This document shows positions 6,315 through 14,295 of a stretch of DNA of 60,924 bases, piece after piece. The position numbers were made by a program, and so were the translations under genes. Positions within the stretch are counted from its first letter, which is position 1; every line of letters starts with the position of its first letter. A model generated the notes under the pieces. The model had not been told where the DNA came from. It was given only the letters and a program-made list of their open reading frames with translations, and did no database searches. Source of the DNA: Bacteroidota bacterium (GTDB taxonomy: Bacteria > Bacteroidota > Ignavibacteria > Kapaibacteriales > NICIL-2); NCBI GenBank assembly GCA_019695345.1, contig JAIBAE010000019.1, forward strand, positions 1 through 60,924, given 5' to 3'.

Positions 6315-9290
6315 ATGTCACGGATGACGAGTACCTTATTTTCTGCAAAATTATTGTTGTGTGTAGTAGTGTTGTTTGGCACTGCAACGTTTGCGTATGC
6401 ACAACTTCCTACCGCAGCATCGCCCGCACGATGGGTTTACCCCGATGGCAACAGTGAGGCAACTCGCAACCAACCTACTCCTTCGGCTAAACAAAACTTA
6501 GATTCAGTTGTTATCAAGTGGTCAACGAATGCTATTGCAGGTGATGTTCGTCCGCTGATAGGAAATATTATTAACAACAATAAGCTATCGCCTAATAACC
6601 CGTTTGCTCCGTTAGAGATTGCCGCTGTAATTGGCGGTAAACTTGTGATTGTAGATGCAACCGGACGCAACAAGCCACCTTCGGTGTTACCACCATTTGT
6701 TCGGAGTGTTAGCGTGTTATTGGATTCGGCTTCGTTGCCACAACAAGTGTATTCGCTCTTCCCATCGCTTATTGGATTGGAATCAATTGAAAATGCAAAG
6801 CCCGTTGGCGAGCAAGACTCTATTGCGTATTCGTACATTGCCGGTTACGATACAACACGCGATTCGATAGTAGTTCTGAAACGCTTGGCTTTGGATGTTC
6901 GCCCGTACGACCCAAATTTGTTTGCCGGTATTAAACCGGTGTTTGGGCGTCCGCTTGGGAATCAGGTAGTTATCAGTGCAATTGTGAGCATGAGTAATCC
7001 TACTATTCCGAGTATCCCAAGTATTACTCCGTTCTTTAGGGGATTAACAGTATTTCCATCGGGGTCGTTTATTGCTCCGTATGTTAAGGAAGTTGGCGAT
7101 ACAATTCCGGTGCGGTATACGGTGGGTCCGGATGTATCATTTTCACAGCCATCGGTTAGTTCGTTAACAGGTGGTAAATATGGATTGGTGTTTCCTAACT
7201 TTCCGGGACAAGTTGATTTTACCATACCCGACCCGTTAAACTCGCTCTCAACATATGTAAACCGTCCGTACTTAATGGGGCTTGAGTTACAAGGCGCAAC
7301 ACCTGCCGAAGCAATTGTACCAATTGATTTAGATTTTCTTTCAACAACTGGGCAAACATCAACTCGTCCGCGCATTAAGCCGTATTACATTACCGTAAAA
7401 GATGCTGGTGCAAGTAATGCTGTAAAAACAGTTCTGTTAGTTGCAGAAGAATATATGGGACGCGATAGCTCGTTTGGGAAATCGCGTTTGCATTTGTATC
7501 AAACAAACGGCGACCCCATAACCGCGCCAGATGACCCTACAAACCCCTCGTTTGTTGGTTCTATGAACCACGGTTGGTCGGTAGCAACGGGTGATGTAGA
7601 TGGATTAGATACCAATTTGTTATTGCCATATTATCCGCATAATCCCGGTAATGAAATCATACTAACGCAAACAACACGCGAGTTTGCTCACCCCGCATCG
7701 AAGTTAATGATTATGCGATACCGCACAGGTACTGCCATTCAGAAACCTGCACCACGCAATGCGTTCCTTAATCAATTGGATACTATTGTAACAACTAAAA
7801 TTACCGGATGGGTTGCAGCTGTAAATGATATTGATAACACAGGCGATGGAAAAGCAGAAATCTTTTTAGCCGATGGCAATGACCTTGTTGTATTGCACAT
7901 GCGTGATTACAACGACGAACGTTTCCTAACAGGTCAGCCATTTGATACCGTGTTTACGCACCATTTCCCAAGCGAGGTGATTAACCACATTGCCATTGCC
8001 GATGTTGATGGCGATTCGCTGAATGATGTTTTAGTAACAACCAATGTACGCTCGTATTTGTTTGGTGTGTTATCGCCAAACTCGCTTGTTGTTACAACCC
8101 CAAGCAGAATTACCTCCGGCACTACTTCGTTCTGCCGTGGCGATTCCGCCTCGGTAACGTGGTATAATGTTTTCCGCGGACAGCCCGCCGTTCGTGTAAA
8201 GTTTCAGGAGTATCGTAACAATGCTCCGTACGATACAGCAAGAGTTCTTGCAAAGAGTATAACTAACGTAACAGACACTGTATCATACAAATTCTTGCCG
8301 GACTCGCTACTTGCTGGAAAGATGGGACGGTTTATTATAGAAAGCACCTCTACTACAAGTATAAAAGACTCCAGTGCATTTGTTGAGTTTTATGCGCCCG
8401 GAATATCATTCGATACAACAATCCGCTCGCGCAGATATACAGCACTATCGCGTGGCATTGTAACAGGAATAATGCGCTGTACCGATTCACTCCGGTTGTA
8501 TTACTCGCTTGATGCAGGCAAAACATGGACGTATTTAGATTCCCTTATTCGTTCAACAGCAGATACAACGTTTTGGTTCGAGCCAAGTATGCCTTGCGTA
8601 CTATTTGGTTCGTGTACTTCGCCGTTGGATACCACAATAACATTTAAGGTAGAAGGATATAACAAAGCATTAAATGCAGTTCCGGTAACAAGTACAATTA
8701 GTGCAAAGATTATTCCGGCACAGATAACAACACGTGTCTATCCCGAACAAACTATGCTCACATCGCAACGGACTATTCTGTGGTTACTTCCGGCGGATTC
8801 AACCATCTGCGATTCTGTAATGTTGTTGCAATCAGCCGATGGCGGTAAAACATTTATTCCGCTTGCTGTTCAACCACGCTCTCAAAACGAATACGAGTAT
8901 CACCCCGATGCACAAACATCCGATACCATTATCTTCCGTATCTGCTGTGCGGCATCGTGTTACCGCACCGATACCGCCATTTATAATGCACGCTCAGTAT
9001 TGATACATGCTGTTGCGCCAAATCCGTTCGACCCCACAACCGATGTCTGCCAGATATTCTCATCGCCGCCGGCAACAACAACGGCAACCGTTAGGATATT
9101 CGACCAAAGTAATCATGTAATTATAGAGTTGGTAAACAACGAACTTCGTGATGCCGGAAAAGTATATACCGATACCTGGAACGGCATGAACGACAGCGGC
9201 AAATTTGTAGCAATGGGAATGTACTACATTGTTATAGAATTTGGCGACGGCTCGCGTGAGTTTTATCCCGTCTTTGTCCGCAAAAAATAA
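6315..9290 (+). CDS. Large secreted FG-GAP protein with FlgD-like C-terminal domain
   Basis: 991 residues from ATG 6315; an upstream in-frame start at 6255 adds 20 residues with no signal character and is rejected. Signal peptide (LLLCVVVLFGTATFAYAQ). Central segments VNDIDNTGDGKAEIFLADGN and IAIADVDGDSLNDVLVTTN are Ca-binding FG-GAP/VCBS-type propeller repeats. Several Ig-like strand-rich stretches follow. The C-terminal ~100 residues (APNPFDPTT ... VRIFDQSNHVIIEL ... WNGMNDSGKFVAMGMYYIVI ... PVFVRKK) are the FlgD-Ig/T9SS-like sorting domain. Probably a cell-surface or released adhesin-like protein. A -7-like TATATTTG lies at ~6271. Single gene between repeats. Confidence 0.85.
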   Translation: MSRMTSTLFSAKLLLCVVVLFGTATFAYAQLPTAASPARWVYPDGNSEATRNQPTPSAKQNLDSVVIKWSTNAIAGDVRPLIGNIINNNKLSPNNPFAPLEIAAVIGGKLVIVDATGRNKPPSVLPPFVRSVSVLLDSASLPQQVYSLFPSLIGLESIENAKPVGEQDSIAYSYIAGYDTTRDSIVVLKRLALDVRPYDPNLFAGIKPVFGRPLGNQVVISAIVSMSNPTIPSIPSITPFFRGLTVFPSGSFIAPYVKEVGDTIPVRYTVGPDVSFSQPSVSSLTGGKYGLVFPNFPGQVDFTIPDPLNSLSTYVNRPYLMGLELQGATPAEAIVPIDLDFLSTTGQTSTRPRIKPYYITVKDAGASNAVKTVLLVAEEYMGRDSSFGKSRLHLYQTNGDPITAPDDPTNPSFVGSMNHGWSVATGDVDGLDTNLLLPYYPHNPGNEIILTQTTREFAHPASKLMIMRYRTGTAIQKPAPRNAFLNQLDTIVTTKITGWVAAVNDIDNTGDGKAEIFLADGNDLVVLHMRDYNDERFLTGQPFDTVFTHHFPSEVINHIAIADVDGDSLNDVLVTTNVRSYLFGVLSPNSLVVTTPSRITSGTTSFCRGDSASVTWYNVFRGQPAVRVKFQEYRNNAPYDTARVLAKSITNVTDTVSYKFLPDSLLAGKMGRFIIESTSTTSIKDSSAFVEFYAPGISFDTTIRSRRYTALSRGIVTGIMRCTDSLRLYYSLDAGKTWTYLDSLIRSTADTTFWFEPSMPCVLFGSCTSPLDTTITFKVEGYNKALNAVPVTSTISAKIIPAQITTRVYPEQTMLTSQRTILWLLPADSTICDSVMLLQSADGGKTFIPLAVQPRSQNEYEYHPDAQTSDTIIFRICCAASCYRTDTAIYNARSVLIHAVAPNPFDPTTDVCQIFSSPPATTTATVRIFDQSNHVIIELVNNELRDAGKVYTDTWNGMNDSGKFVAMGMYYIVIEFGDGSREFYPVFVRKK

Positions 9291-9298
9291 CTACTACA

Positions 9299-9505
9299 TC
9301 TTTTGTTACCCGCTTCTGCCGATGCAACCCGCAAGCGCGCCAACCCGGTGCGAACCAATCCTTGTGCTTCGCGTGGGGATTGAGAGAATAGAAAGACTTG
9401 CTTCAATTACAAGAGATACGATAAAGATGTGAGAAAGTAGAAGGTTCTCTCCGGCAAGGTAAGGTACTGTTTTGCAGACGGTTTGGTGCCGTCGGGCGAT
9501 AGCAA
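9299..9505. repeat. B(forward)-A(reverse) inverted doublet
   Basis: Forward B from ~9299 to 9385 (GTTACCCGCTTCTGCCGATG, then GCAAGCGCGCC) is followed at 9443-9505 by reverse A (GTTCTCTCCGGCAAGG ... GTGCCGTCGGGCGATAGCA). It fills the 301-bp gap 9291-9591; nothing else is visible there besides the ribosome-binding site AAAGGGAG of the next gene. Confidence 0.7.
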
Positions 9506-9591
9506 AAAATATCGTGTGTGTTTGTGTTTACACTATTACATATTTTCGTGCGTAGTAATGCACTGAGATTTACTAAAGGGAGTATCATACG

Positions 9592-10287
9592 ATGAGAATT
9601 CTTGTTGTTGAAGATGAGCGCAAAGTTGCCAGTTTTATTAAACGTGGTTTAGAAGAAGAACGATATGTTGTTGAACTTGCCACCGATGGCGAAACAGGAT
9701 TGCAACTTGCATTGAATAATGTGTTTGATGCTATTGTGCTTGATGTAATGGTTCCGAAAAAAGACGGCTTTACCATTTTAAGTGAAATCCGCGAGGCAGG
9801 AAATAACACACCTGTTCTGATGCTTACTGCCCGCAGTACTATGGAAGACCGCGTTACGGGCTTAGACCTTGGTGCTGACGATTACTTGCCCAAACCGTTC
9901 CACTTTGAGGAACTTGCAGCACGCTTACGTTCCATAATGCGCCGCTCTGGGGCAGAAAAATCTACCAAACTTCAGGTTGGCGATTTGATTTTGGATACGG
10001 TAACACACATGGCATACCGTAACAACAAGGAAATTGAACTTACCACAAAAGAGTACGCATTGTTAGAATACCTGATGCGAAACAGAAACCGAATCCTTAG
10101 CCGTAGTATGATTATGCAACACGTGTGGAAGGTGAGCTTTGACCCTGAATCGAACATTATTGATGTGTATGTAAAACGTTTGCGTGCTAAAGTGGAAGCA
10201 GGCGGTGCGCGCTTTATTTACAGCATCCGTGGTGTTGGCTACCGTATTAAAGAGCAATCGCAAGAACCTGCCGAAAACGAAGAATAG
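9592..10287 (+). CDS. OmpR/PhoB-family response regulator
   Basis: 231 residues. Receiver domain 1-120 with acidic pocket E7/D8, phospho-acceptor Asp51 (IVLDVMVPKKDG), Thr in MLTARS, and Lys in LPKPF. The winged-helix Trans_reg_C domain follows (LTTKEYALLEYLMRN ... VYVKRLRAKV ... IRGVGYRI). It belongs to the CopR/CusR-like subgroup by its start MRILVVEDE. There is no histidine kinase beside it; the next gene is mazG, 7 bp downstream. The only kinase in the window is 7.6 kb away at 17897. Good ribosome-binding site AAAGGGAG. Confidence 0.93.
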   Translation: MRILVVEDERKVASFIKRGLEEERYVVELATDGETGLQLALNNVFDAIVLDVMVPKKDGFTILSEIREAGNNTPVLMLTARSTMEDRVTGLDLGADDYLPKPFHFEELAARLRSIMRRSGAEKSTKLQVGDLILDTVTHMAYRNNKEIELTTKEYALLEYLMRNRNRILSRSMIMQHVWKVSFDPESNIIDVYVKRLRAKVEAGGARFIYSIRGVGYRIKEQSQEPAENEE

Positions 10288-10294
10288 AATTAGC

Positions 10295-10642
10295 ATGAAT
10301 ATAGATTTACAAAACCTACAAACCGTTACAGAACAAAACCTGCAACAGGTTCAGCAGTTGTTTGATGAATACCAACGCGAAGCATTTACACAGCGTTCAC
10401 CCGAATTCTTTTGTTTGGAATTATGCGGCGAAGCAGGTGAACTTGCCAATTTAGAAAAGAAGAAATGGAAAGGTAAGGACATACAACACAGTGCCATAGC
10501 CGATGAAGCCGCCGATGTAATGATTGCGTTGTTAAATTACTCCAACGCACGTGGTATTGATTTGGGAATTGCTGTCCGCGATAAACTTATCCGCATAGAA
10601 GAAAAACGTAGTGCTTTAGCAGATAAAGGCGAGCTATATTGA
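10295..10642 (+). CDS. MazG-like nucleotide pyrophosphohydrolase
   Basis: 115 residues from ATG 10295, 7 bp after the response-regulator stop, so probably co-transcribed. It shows the all-alpha NTP-pyrophosphatase signature: ELCGEAGELANLEKK followed by DEAADVMIALLNYS (EExxE...ExxD metal-binding pattern). One-domain members hydrolyse noncanonical or excess NTPs. A longer in-frame ORF from 10184 overlaps the regulator and is spurious. Confidence 0.88.
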   Translation: MNIDLQNLQTVTEQNLQQVQQLFDEYQREAFTQRSPEFFCLELCGEAGELANLEKKKWKGKDIQHSAIADEAADVMIALLNYSNARGIDLGIAVRDKLIRIEEKRSALADKGELY

Positions 10643-10693
10643 TACTGTTATATTTTATAACAGATGTTGTAAACAGTCAAATGCTGTACAGAT

Positions 10694-10783
10694 TGTCATT
10701 CCCGAAAACGCTGATAAAGCGTTTATCGGGAATCCAGTATTTCTTATTACGTACAATGGATACCCATTTTCACGGGTATGACA
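10694..10783. repeat. Family C palindromic element, copy 1
   Basis: 90 bp: TGTCATTCCCGAAAACGCTG with its partner CGTTTATCGGGAATCC forms one hairpin; GGATACCCATTTTCACGGGTATGACA-type sequence forms the second. The outer ends TGTCATTCCCG / CGGGTATGACA are inverted. Other copies are at 27569 and 36217. Confidence 0.85.
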
Positions 10784-10798
10784 AACACGCGTTAATTC

Positions 10799-11617
10799 TT
10801 AAACAGTTTCTTCTGCCTGTTCCCGCAACGGAATACTCTGCACAACGTGAACAACATCCCACTCGCGGTATTCTTCAGGTCGGGGTGCAATATCCCATTT
10901 CCACTCATGGCGTTGTTTTGGGAGTGATATATGCTCAATTACATTTTCTGTATCAACAATTTTTCCGGTTGCATCAAGCAAATGTCTGTGTACATCGGTA
11001 ATAAGCAGTACAGAAGCGTTGAACTTGCGCAAGTACTCTAAATGTTGCTGCACCATACTGCTGTTAAAACCACGGAAGTCACTCTCTTTAAAACCACATG
11101 TTCGTTCTAAATATAACTGCGGCATAATAGGTAATTGCGACATAATGTTTACGCTTACCACCAAATCAATTTCGGAGTCATCTAACAAATATGTTGGTTG
11201 TACAGCGTGTGTTGGCAAACCACCTTTACCTTTCATAGTACCAAGTTCGTACAGTTGATTTACCATTTCGGTTACATCGTGGTGAACACACCGAACATTG
11301 GCAAACTGACGGCAATACTTTTCTACCTCGGGCACATGAATAATATCAATCAACAGCACTTCGGCAAACATTTGCGATAATTCCTGCACCGGAATATCTA
11401 AAAGCAAACCTGTTCCCATCAGTGCAACTTTACGGTGTTGTTTGCAAGTTCGGGCTGATTCTACAATCTGCTGTTTGGTGGTTTCTACGTGTTGTTGCCA
11501 ATGCTGTGTACAGCGGTTATAACGGGACTGAATAGCAAGAAGTTCTTTAAGGTATCCAATTTCCTTTAAGCGGGAAGGCGATGGAATGGTGAGATGTTTA
11601 AGAAACTCGATAATCAT
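10799..11617 (-). CDS. Putative SAM-dependent methyltransferase-like protein
   Basis: 272 residues. An N-terminal helical part (~1-60) is followed by a Rossmann-like core: KVALMGTGLLLDIPV (glycine loop), VLLIDIIHV (acidic residue after strand 2), VRCVHHDVTE, then DLVVSVNIMSQLP (motif IV-like), and ASVLLITDVHRHL. This is the layout of class I methyltransferases, but the glycine loop is atypical (GTG), so enzymatic activity is uncertain. No known family name is offered. The start codon at 11617 lies directly beyond the T tract of the rpmG terminator, so expression may depend on readthrough, or the start may be leaderless. Confidence 0.7.
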   Translation of the reverse strand: MIIEFLKHLTIPSPSRLKEIGYLKELLAIQSRYNRCTQHWQQHVETTKQQIVESARTCKQHRKVALMGTGLLLDIPVQELSQMFAEVLLIDIIHVPEVEKYCRQFANVRCVHHDVTEMVNQLYELGTMKGKGGLPTHAVQPTYLLDDSEIDLVVSVNIMSQLPIMPQLYLERTCGFKESDFRGFNSSMVQQHLEYLRKFNASVLLITDVHRHLLDATGKIVDTENVIEHISLPKQRHEWKWDIAPRPEEYREWDVVHVVQSIPLREQAEETV

Positions 11618-11630
11618 GATTTAAAACAAA

Positions 11631-11665
11631 AACGGTCGGGGGAAAGTATCTTCAGCCCGACCGTT
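11631..11665 (-). terminator. Intrinsic terminator of rpmG
   Basis: Perfect 10-bp stem AACGGTCGGG / CCCGACCGTT with a 15-nt loop; the leftward transcript runs into TTTGTTTTAA. Only ~13 bp separate it from the ATG of the next gene. Confidence 0.88.
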
Positions 11666-11674
11666 ATAGTAACG

Positions 11675-11854
11675 TTAACGTATTTCTTTGTGTACCGTAT
11701 GTCTGCGCAGGAACGGATTGTATTTTTTCAGTTCAATACGCTCTGTAGTATTTTGGCGATTCTTCATTGTTGTATAACGTGAAGCCGGTTTGCCTTCTTT
11801 TCCCGCTTCCGTACACTCCAGCGTAATGATAACGCGGGCGCCTTTTTTAGCCAT
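11675..11854 (-). CDS. rpmG: 50S ribosomal protein L33
   Basis: 59 residues: [18 protein letters not shown], then [18 protein letters not shown], then [17 protein letters not shown]. The C-terminal [15 protein letters not shown] block is diagnostic for L33. It is the zinc-free type: the usual CxxC pairs are absent (one Cys only). Ribosome-binding site GGAGAATATC just before the ATG, a near-consensus promoter at 11906-11935, and a terminator downstream make a complete monocistronic unit. In many genomes rpmG neighbours rpmB or tRNA genes; here it is alone. Confidence 0.96.
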   Translation of the reverse strand: MAKKGARVIITLECTEAGKEGKPASRYTTMKNRQNTTERIELKKYNPFLRRHTVHKEIR

Positions 11855-11905
11855 GATATTCTCCGCTAAGGATGATTATTATTGTAATTTCAAAATTCAG
11901 GACTG

Positions 11906-11935
11906 CAAAAATACAGCACCAATAGGTTTTGGCAA
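11906..11935 (-). promoter_or_regulatory. Bacteroidota-type promoter of rpmG
   Basis: On the minus strand TTG (11935-11933), exactly 19 bp, then TATTTTTG (11913-11906), matching the primary sigma-factor consensus TTG-N19-TAnnTTTG of Bacteroidota. It lies about 52 bp upstream of the rpmG start. Confidence 0.75.
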
Positions 11936-11971
11936 AGCTAAATTTCATTTTGGTAGAATTTTGGGCTTTTT

Positions 11972-12038
11972 GGGCTACCGCCCGATGCCGCACCGCACCA
12001 TTTCCTACCAAAACCCCTGTTTTTGCCGGAGAGAACGC
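11972..12038 (+). repeat. Family A intergenic repeat, forward, divergent
   Basis: Left end GGGCTACCGCCCGATGCCGC followed by GCACC; right end TTTTTGCCGGAGAGAACGCC matches the A inner end well. It lies between rpmG and vapC; its partner in orientation is the reverse B copy at 12745 on the other side of vapBC. Confidence 0.55.
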
Positions 12039-12065
12039 CGATTTTTTATAAAAAGCGGTTATCGT

Positions 12066-12452
12066 TTAGATTGTTGCTGTGATATTGATGCCGGGAATAA
12101 ACTTAAAGTCCCGAACATTATAAGTAAACAAAGTAATGCCTGACTCAAGTGAAGATGCGGCAACAAATGCATCCGGTATCTGCAAGCCATGACTTTTGGA
12201 AAACTGAAGCATTAGCAGTTTTGTTGCTTCGGATATTGTTTCTGTAATTGGTAACGGTTGGAATGATGATAAATAATGCTGGATTATTTGTAATTCTTTT
12301 TTAGATGATGCTCCCTGATATAATTCCATCGCAACCAAATCGCTGACGTATATGGTATTATTCAGCAAAGAATTGGCAATTACGCTGTCGCCTCTAAAAA
12401 TATCAATAAAAACACACGAATCTACGATGTAGCTTGCCACTTTGCTCTCCAC
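12066..12452 (-). CDS. vapC: VapC-type PIN-domain toxin
   Basis: 128 residues. PIN-domain acidic residues are visible: Asp11 in SYIVDSCVFID, Glu in VAMELYQGAS, and Asp in LQIPDAFVAASS, with a late YNVRDFKFIPG. PIN toxins are Mg-dependent endoribonucleases that cut tRNA or rRNA. It overlaps the antitoxin gene by 31 bp (or less if a downstream GTG at ~12440 is used), implying translational coupling. Bracketed by a forward A and a reverse B repeat. Confidence 0.9.
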   Translation of the reverse strand: MESKVASYIVDSCVFIDIFRGDSVIANSLLNNTIYVSDLVAMELYQGASSKKELQIIQHYLSSFQPLPITETISEATKLLMLQFSKSHGLQIPDAFVAASSLESGITLFTYNVRDFKFIPGINITATI

Positions 12453-12658
12453 TCACGTTGTATGTCGGCTGACTCTTGTTCAGGTGCGAATCGGTCTTTC
12501 CAAATTCCAATAACAGATGAGTCTTCGTTAGAGATTGGTTCCAAACGAGCAATTGGTTTAGCGCCATCTGTTATTATTACTTCATTGCCATCAAGAACCG
12601 AATGTAGCAATTCGTCATATCGGGCAACTACTTCATCTTGGCGTACAGTGTATGTCAT
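12422..12658 (-). CDS. Antitoxin of the VapBC pair (Phd/YefM-like)
   Basis: 78 residues from ATG 12658 (MTYTVRQDEVVARYDELL); an upstream start at 12697 adds 13 unlikely residues. The N-terminal half (DEVVARYDELLHSVLDGNEVIITDGAKPIARLEP) is the prevent-host-death/YefM-type DNA-binding fold. The C-terminal tail (FAPEQESADIQREWRAKW) is the disordered part that would wrap the toxin. It lies immediately upstream of the PIN toxin, the usual order, and probably represses its own promoter. Confidence 0.88.
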   Translation of the reverse strand: MTYTVRQDEVVARYDELLHSVLDGNEVIITDGAKPIARLEPISNEDSSVIGIWKDRFAPEQESADIQREWRAKWQATS

Positions 12659-12744
12659 AGGTTGTATCTCTGTAATTGTTATTAGTAGATTACACATTCG
12701 GTTGACTGCAACTTAACATTATTATTGTTGATAATCCACCATTT

Positions 12745-12822
12745 ACCCGCGATGCTGTAACGGTTGTTCCCGACCGGGTTGCGGTGCTGAACGTTTGCTA
12801 CGGCAGATGTGGGTAACCACTA
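12745..12822 (-). repeat. Family B intergenic repeat, reverse
   Basis: GCGATGCTGTAACGGTTG inner part, CCCGACCGGGTTGCGG centre, and CTACGGCAGATGTGGGTAACC at the outer end. It lies between the antitoxin start and the convergent-side end of the muramidase gene. Confidence 0.65.
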
Positions 12823-12828
12823 TCAGTT

Positions 12829-13656
12829 CTATCCTGCATAGCCGTTTTTTACAGCATCGTTGTATGCGTTGCGTAGTTTTGTTTCGTAGTCGTTTTCTAA
12901 GTAGTGTGCGCCGTTGTAGTGTTTGGCAAACTCTAACCAGTTTTTGGATTGCAGATATTGTGTGTATCCAAGTGAGGTTATGAAGTTGCCAAATGCTATT
13001 AGTTGTTCGCGCTCGGATTTTTGCATGGCGGCTACGTAATCGGCTACGGATGCAAAGCCGCTTGTTTTATAGTTGAACCCCATTATCTGGAATAACCCCC
13101 ATGATGTTGAAGCATTGGCAGCTTCTACATGGATTTTTTTTGCCCGCTCTAAACGGTCGTATTCTTCGGGACCGTTTTTGTAATAGGCTCGCGTCCAGTT
13201 TTGGAATACGATGTCAGGGTTTTTAGCTGTGTAGTCAGTTGGTTTGAGTCCACGTTTTTCGAGTTCCTTCCAGAAGATATGTCCCTCGAAACGGATTTTA
13301 GGTTTTCCGTTATCAAAAAATCCTTTGCCGCTTGCTTCAACAAAGCATACAGCTTGCATGGTTGCCGGGGCAATGTTCAGTTTTTTAGCGGCGTTTACAA
13401 TGTCATCCCGAGTTAATGATGTAGAGGTAGCAACAGGTGTTACAACAAATCCTTGTGTGGCTGCAACTTTTACCGTTGCGGAATCAACTTCGCCGGTTTG
13501 TGGTAGCTTGTTGGCTGCCTGATATGCCATTGTTGCTTTAGCGGTAAAATCGCCATAACTGCCTTCTGGCTGACCGTTAAAGAACTTTTTAGTTTGCAAA
13601 AACTGCTGCCAACGGAGTACATCGCTTCCTTTGCTACCTTTTTTCAGAATATCCAT
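12829..13656 (-). CDS. Peptidoglycan-binding N-acetylmuramidase (endolysin-like)
   Basis: 275 residues from ATG 13656 (MDILKKGSKGSDV); the longer ORF upstream overlaps rlpA and is rejected. Residues 1-65 are a PG_binding_1 domain (GSKGSDVLRWQQFLQ ... AYQAANKLPQTGEVD). Residues ~90-270 match the DUF3380 N-acetylmuramidase family: AVCFVEASGKGFFDNGKPKI (putative catalytic Glu), RFEGHIFWKEL, SWGLFQIMGFN, LQSKNWLEFAKHYNGAHY, ending in the YETKLRNAY helix. These enzymes cleave the glycan strand and are typical of phage lysins, but no phage gene or holin is near and no signal peptide is present. Divergent from rlpA. Confidence 0.88.
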   Translation of the reverse strand: MDILKKGSKGSDVLRWQQFLQTKKFFNGQPEGSYGDFTAKATMAYQAANKLPQTGEVDSATVKVAATQGFVVTPVATSTSLTRDDIVNAAKKLNIAPATMQAVCFVEASGKGFFDNGKPKIRFEGHIFWKELEKRGLKPTDYTAKNPDIVFQNWTRAYYKNGPEEYDRLERAKKIHVEAANASTSWGLFQIMGFNYKTSGFASVADYVAAMQKSEREQLIAFGNFITSLGYTQYLQSKNWLEFAKHYNGAHYLENDYETKLRNAYNDAVKNGYAG

Positions 13657-13807
13657 ATTTCTGCTTAATATTTGTGTAAACGTGCTAAATTTCTTGTAAA
13701 ATACACTATTTAGCTGTGTTGGCAAGATGATTGCATTATTCCCTGTGTTTGTTTTACTCATAACAAAGTGGTGCATCATGGACGCACTGTACCTTATTGC
13801 CAAGAAC

Positions 13808-14293
13808 ATGGATGTTAGGCATTATGCCAACAAACACACCCTGATGCTATTAGCTGTAAGCAGTTTACTGTTTATAGTAGCATGTAGCTCATCGGTTCGT
13901 TATACCTCGGTTGGTAATGCCGGCTATTCCGGAAGTATTGCCGTTAATCCACGCCCAACATCAAACCAAACGGGGAATGATGTTAAAGTAATTATTCCCG
14001 GGCAAGAAATCCGTGGCTTTGCTTCGTTTTACGGTGATGAATTTGACGGGCGGTTAACATCGAACGGTGAGGTATTTGACCAACGTAAATACACTGCCGC
14101 ACATAAAACACTTCCATTTGGAACCAAACTCAAAGTAAAAAATCTGAAAAACAACAGAGTTGTGTATGTGCGTGTAAACGACCGCGGACCATTTGTAGAA
14201 GGCCGCGAATTAGATTTATCGCGCGTGGCAGCAGAACGATTAGAAATGGTAAACGATGGCGTTGCTCAGGTTTCCATTACAGTAATGCAATAA
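13808..14293 (+). CDS. rlpA: RlpA-like septal-ring lipoprotein
   Basis: 161 residues from ATG 13808 (MDVRHYANKHTLMLL). Lipoprotein signal ending IVAC with Cys26. A Gly/Asn/Pro-rich linker is followed by the double-psi beta-barrel domain: GFASFYGDEFDGRLTSNGE, HKTLPFGTKLKVKN, VYVRVNDRGPF, ELDLSRVAAERL. RlpA is a lytic transglycosylase acting on denuded glycan strands; there is no SPOR domain here. It shares its 150-bp upstream region with the divergent muramidase gene, pairing two glycan-strand-cleaving proteins. Upstream in-frame starts (13727, 13778) would sit inside that shared region. Confidence 0.9.
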   Translation: MDVRHYANKHTLMLLAVSSLLFIVACSSSVRYTSVGNAGYSGSIAVNPRPTSNQTGNDVKVIIPGQEIRGFASFYGDEFDGRLTSNGEVFDQRKYTAAHKTLPFGTKLKVKNLKNNRVVYVRVNDRGPFVEGRELDLSRVAAERLEMVNDGVAQVSITVMQ

Positions 14294-14295
14294 CA

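Noticed and set aside
12829-13656. Prophage remnant
   Set aside because: Only the muramidase is phage-like; no structural, integrase or holin genes nearby.
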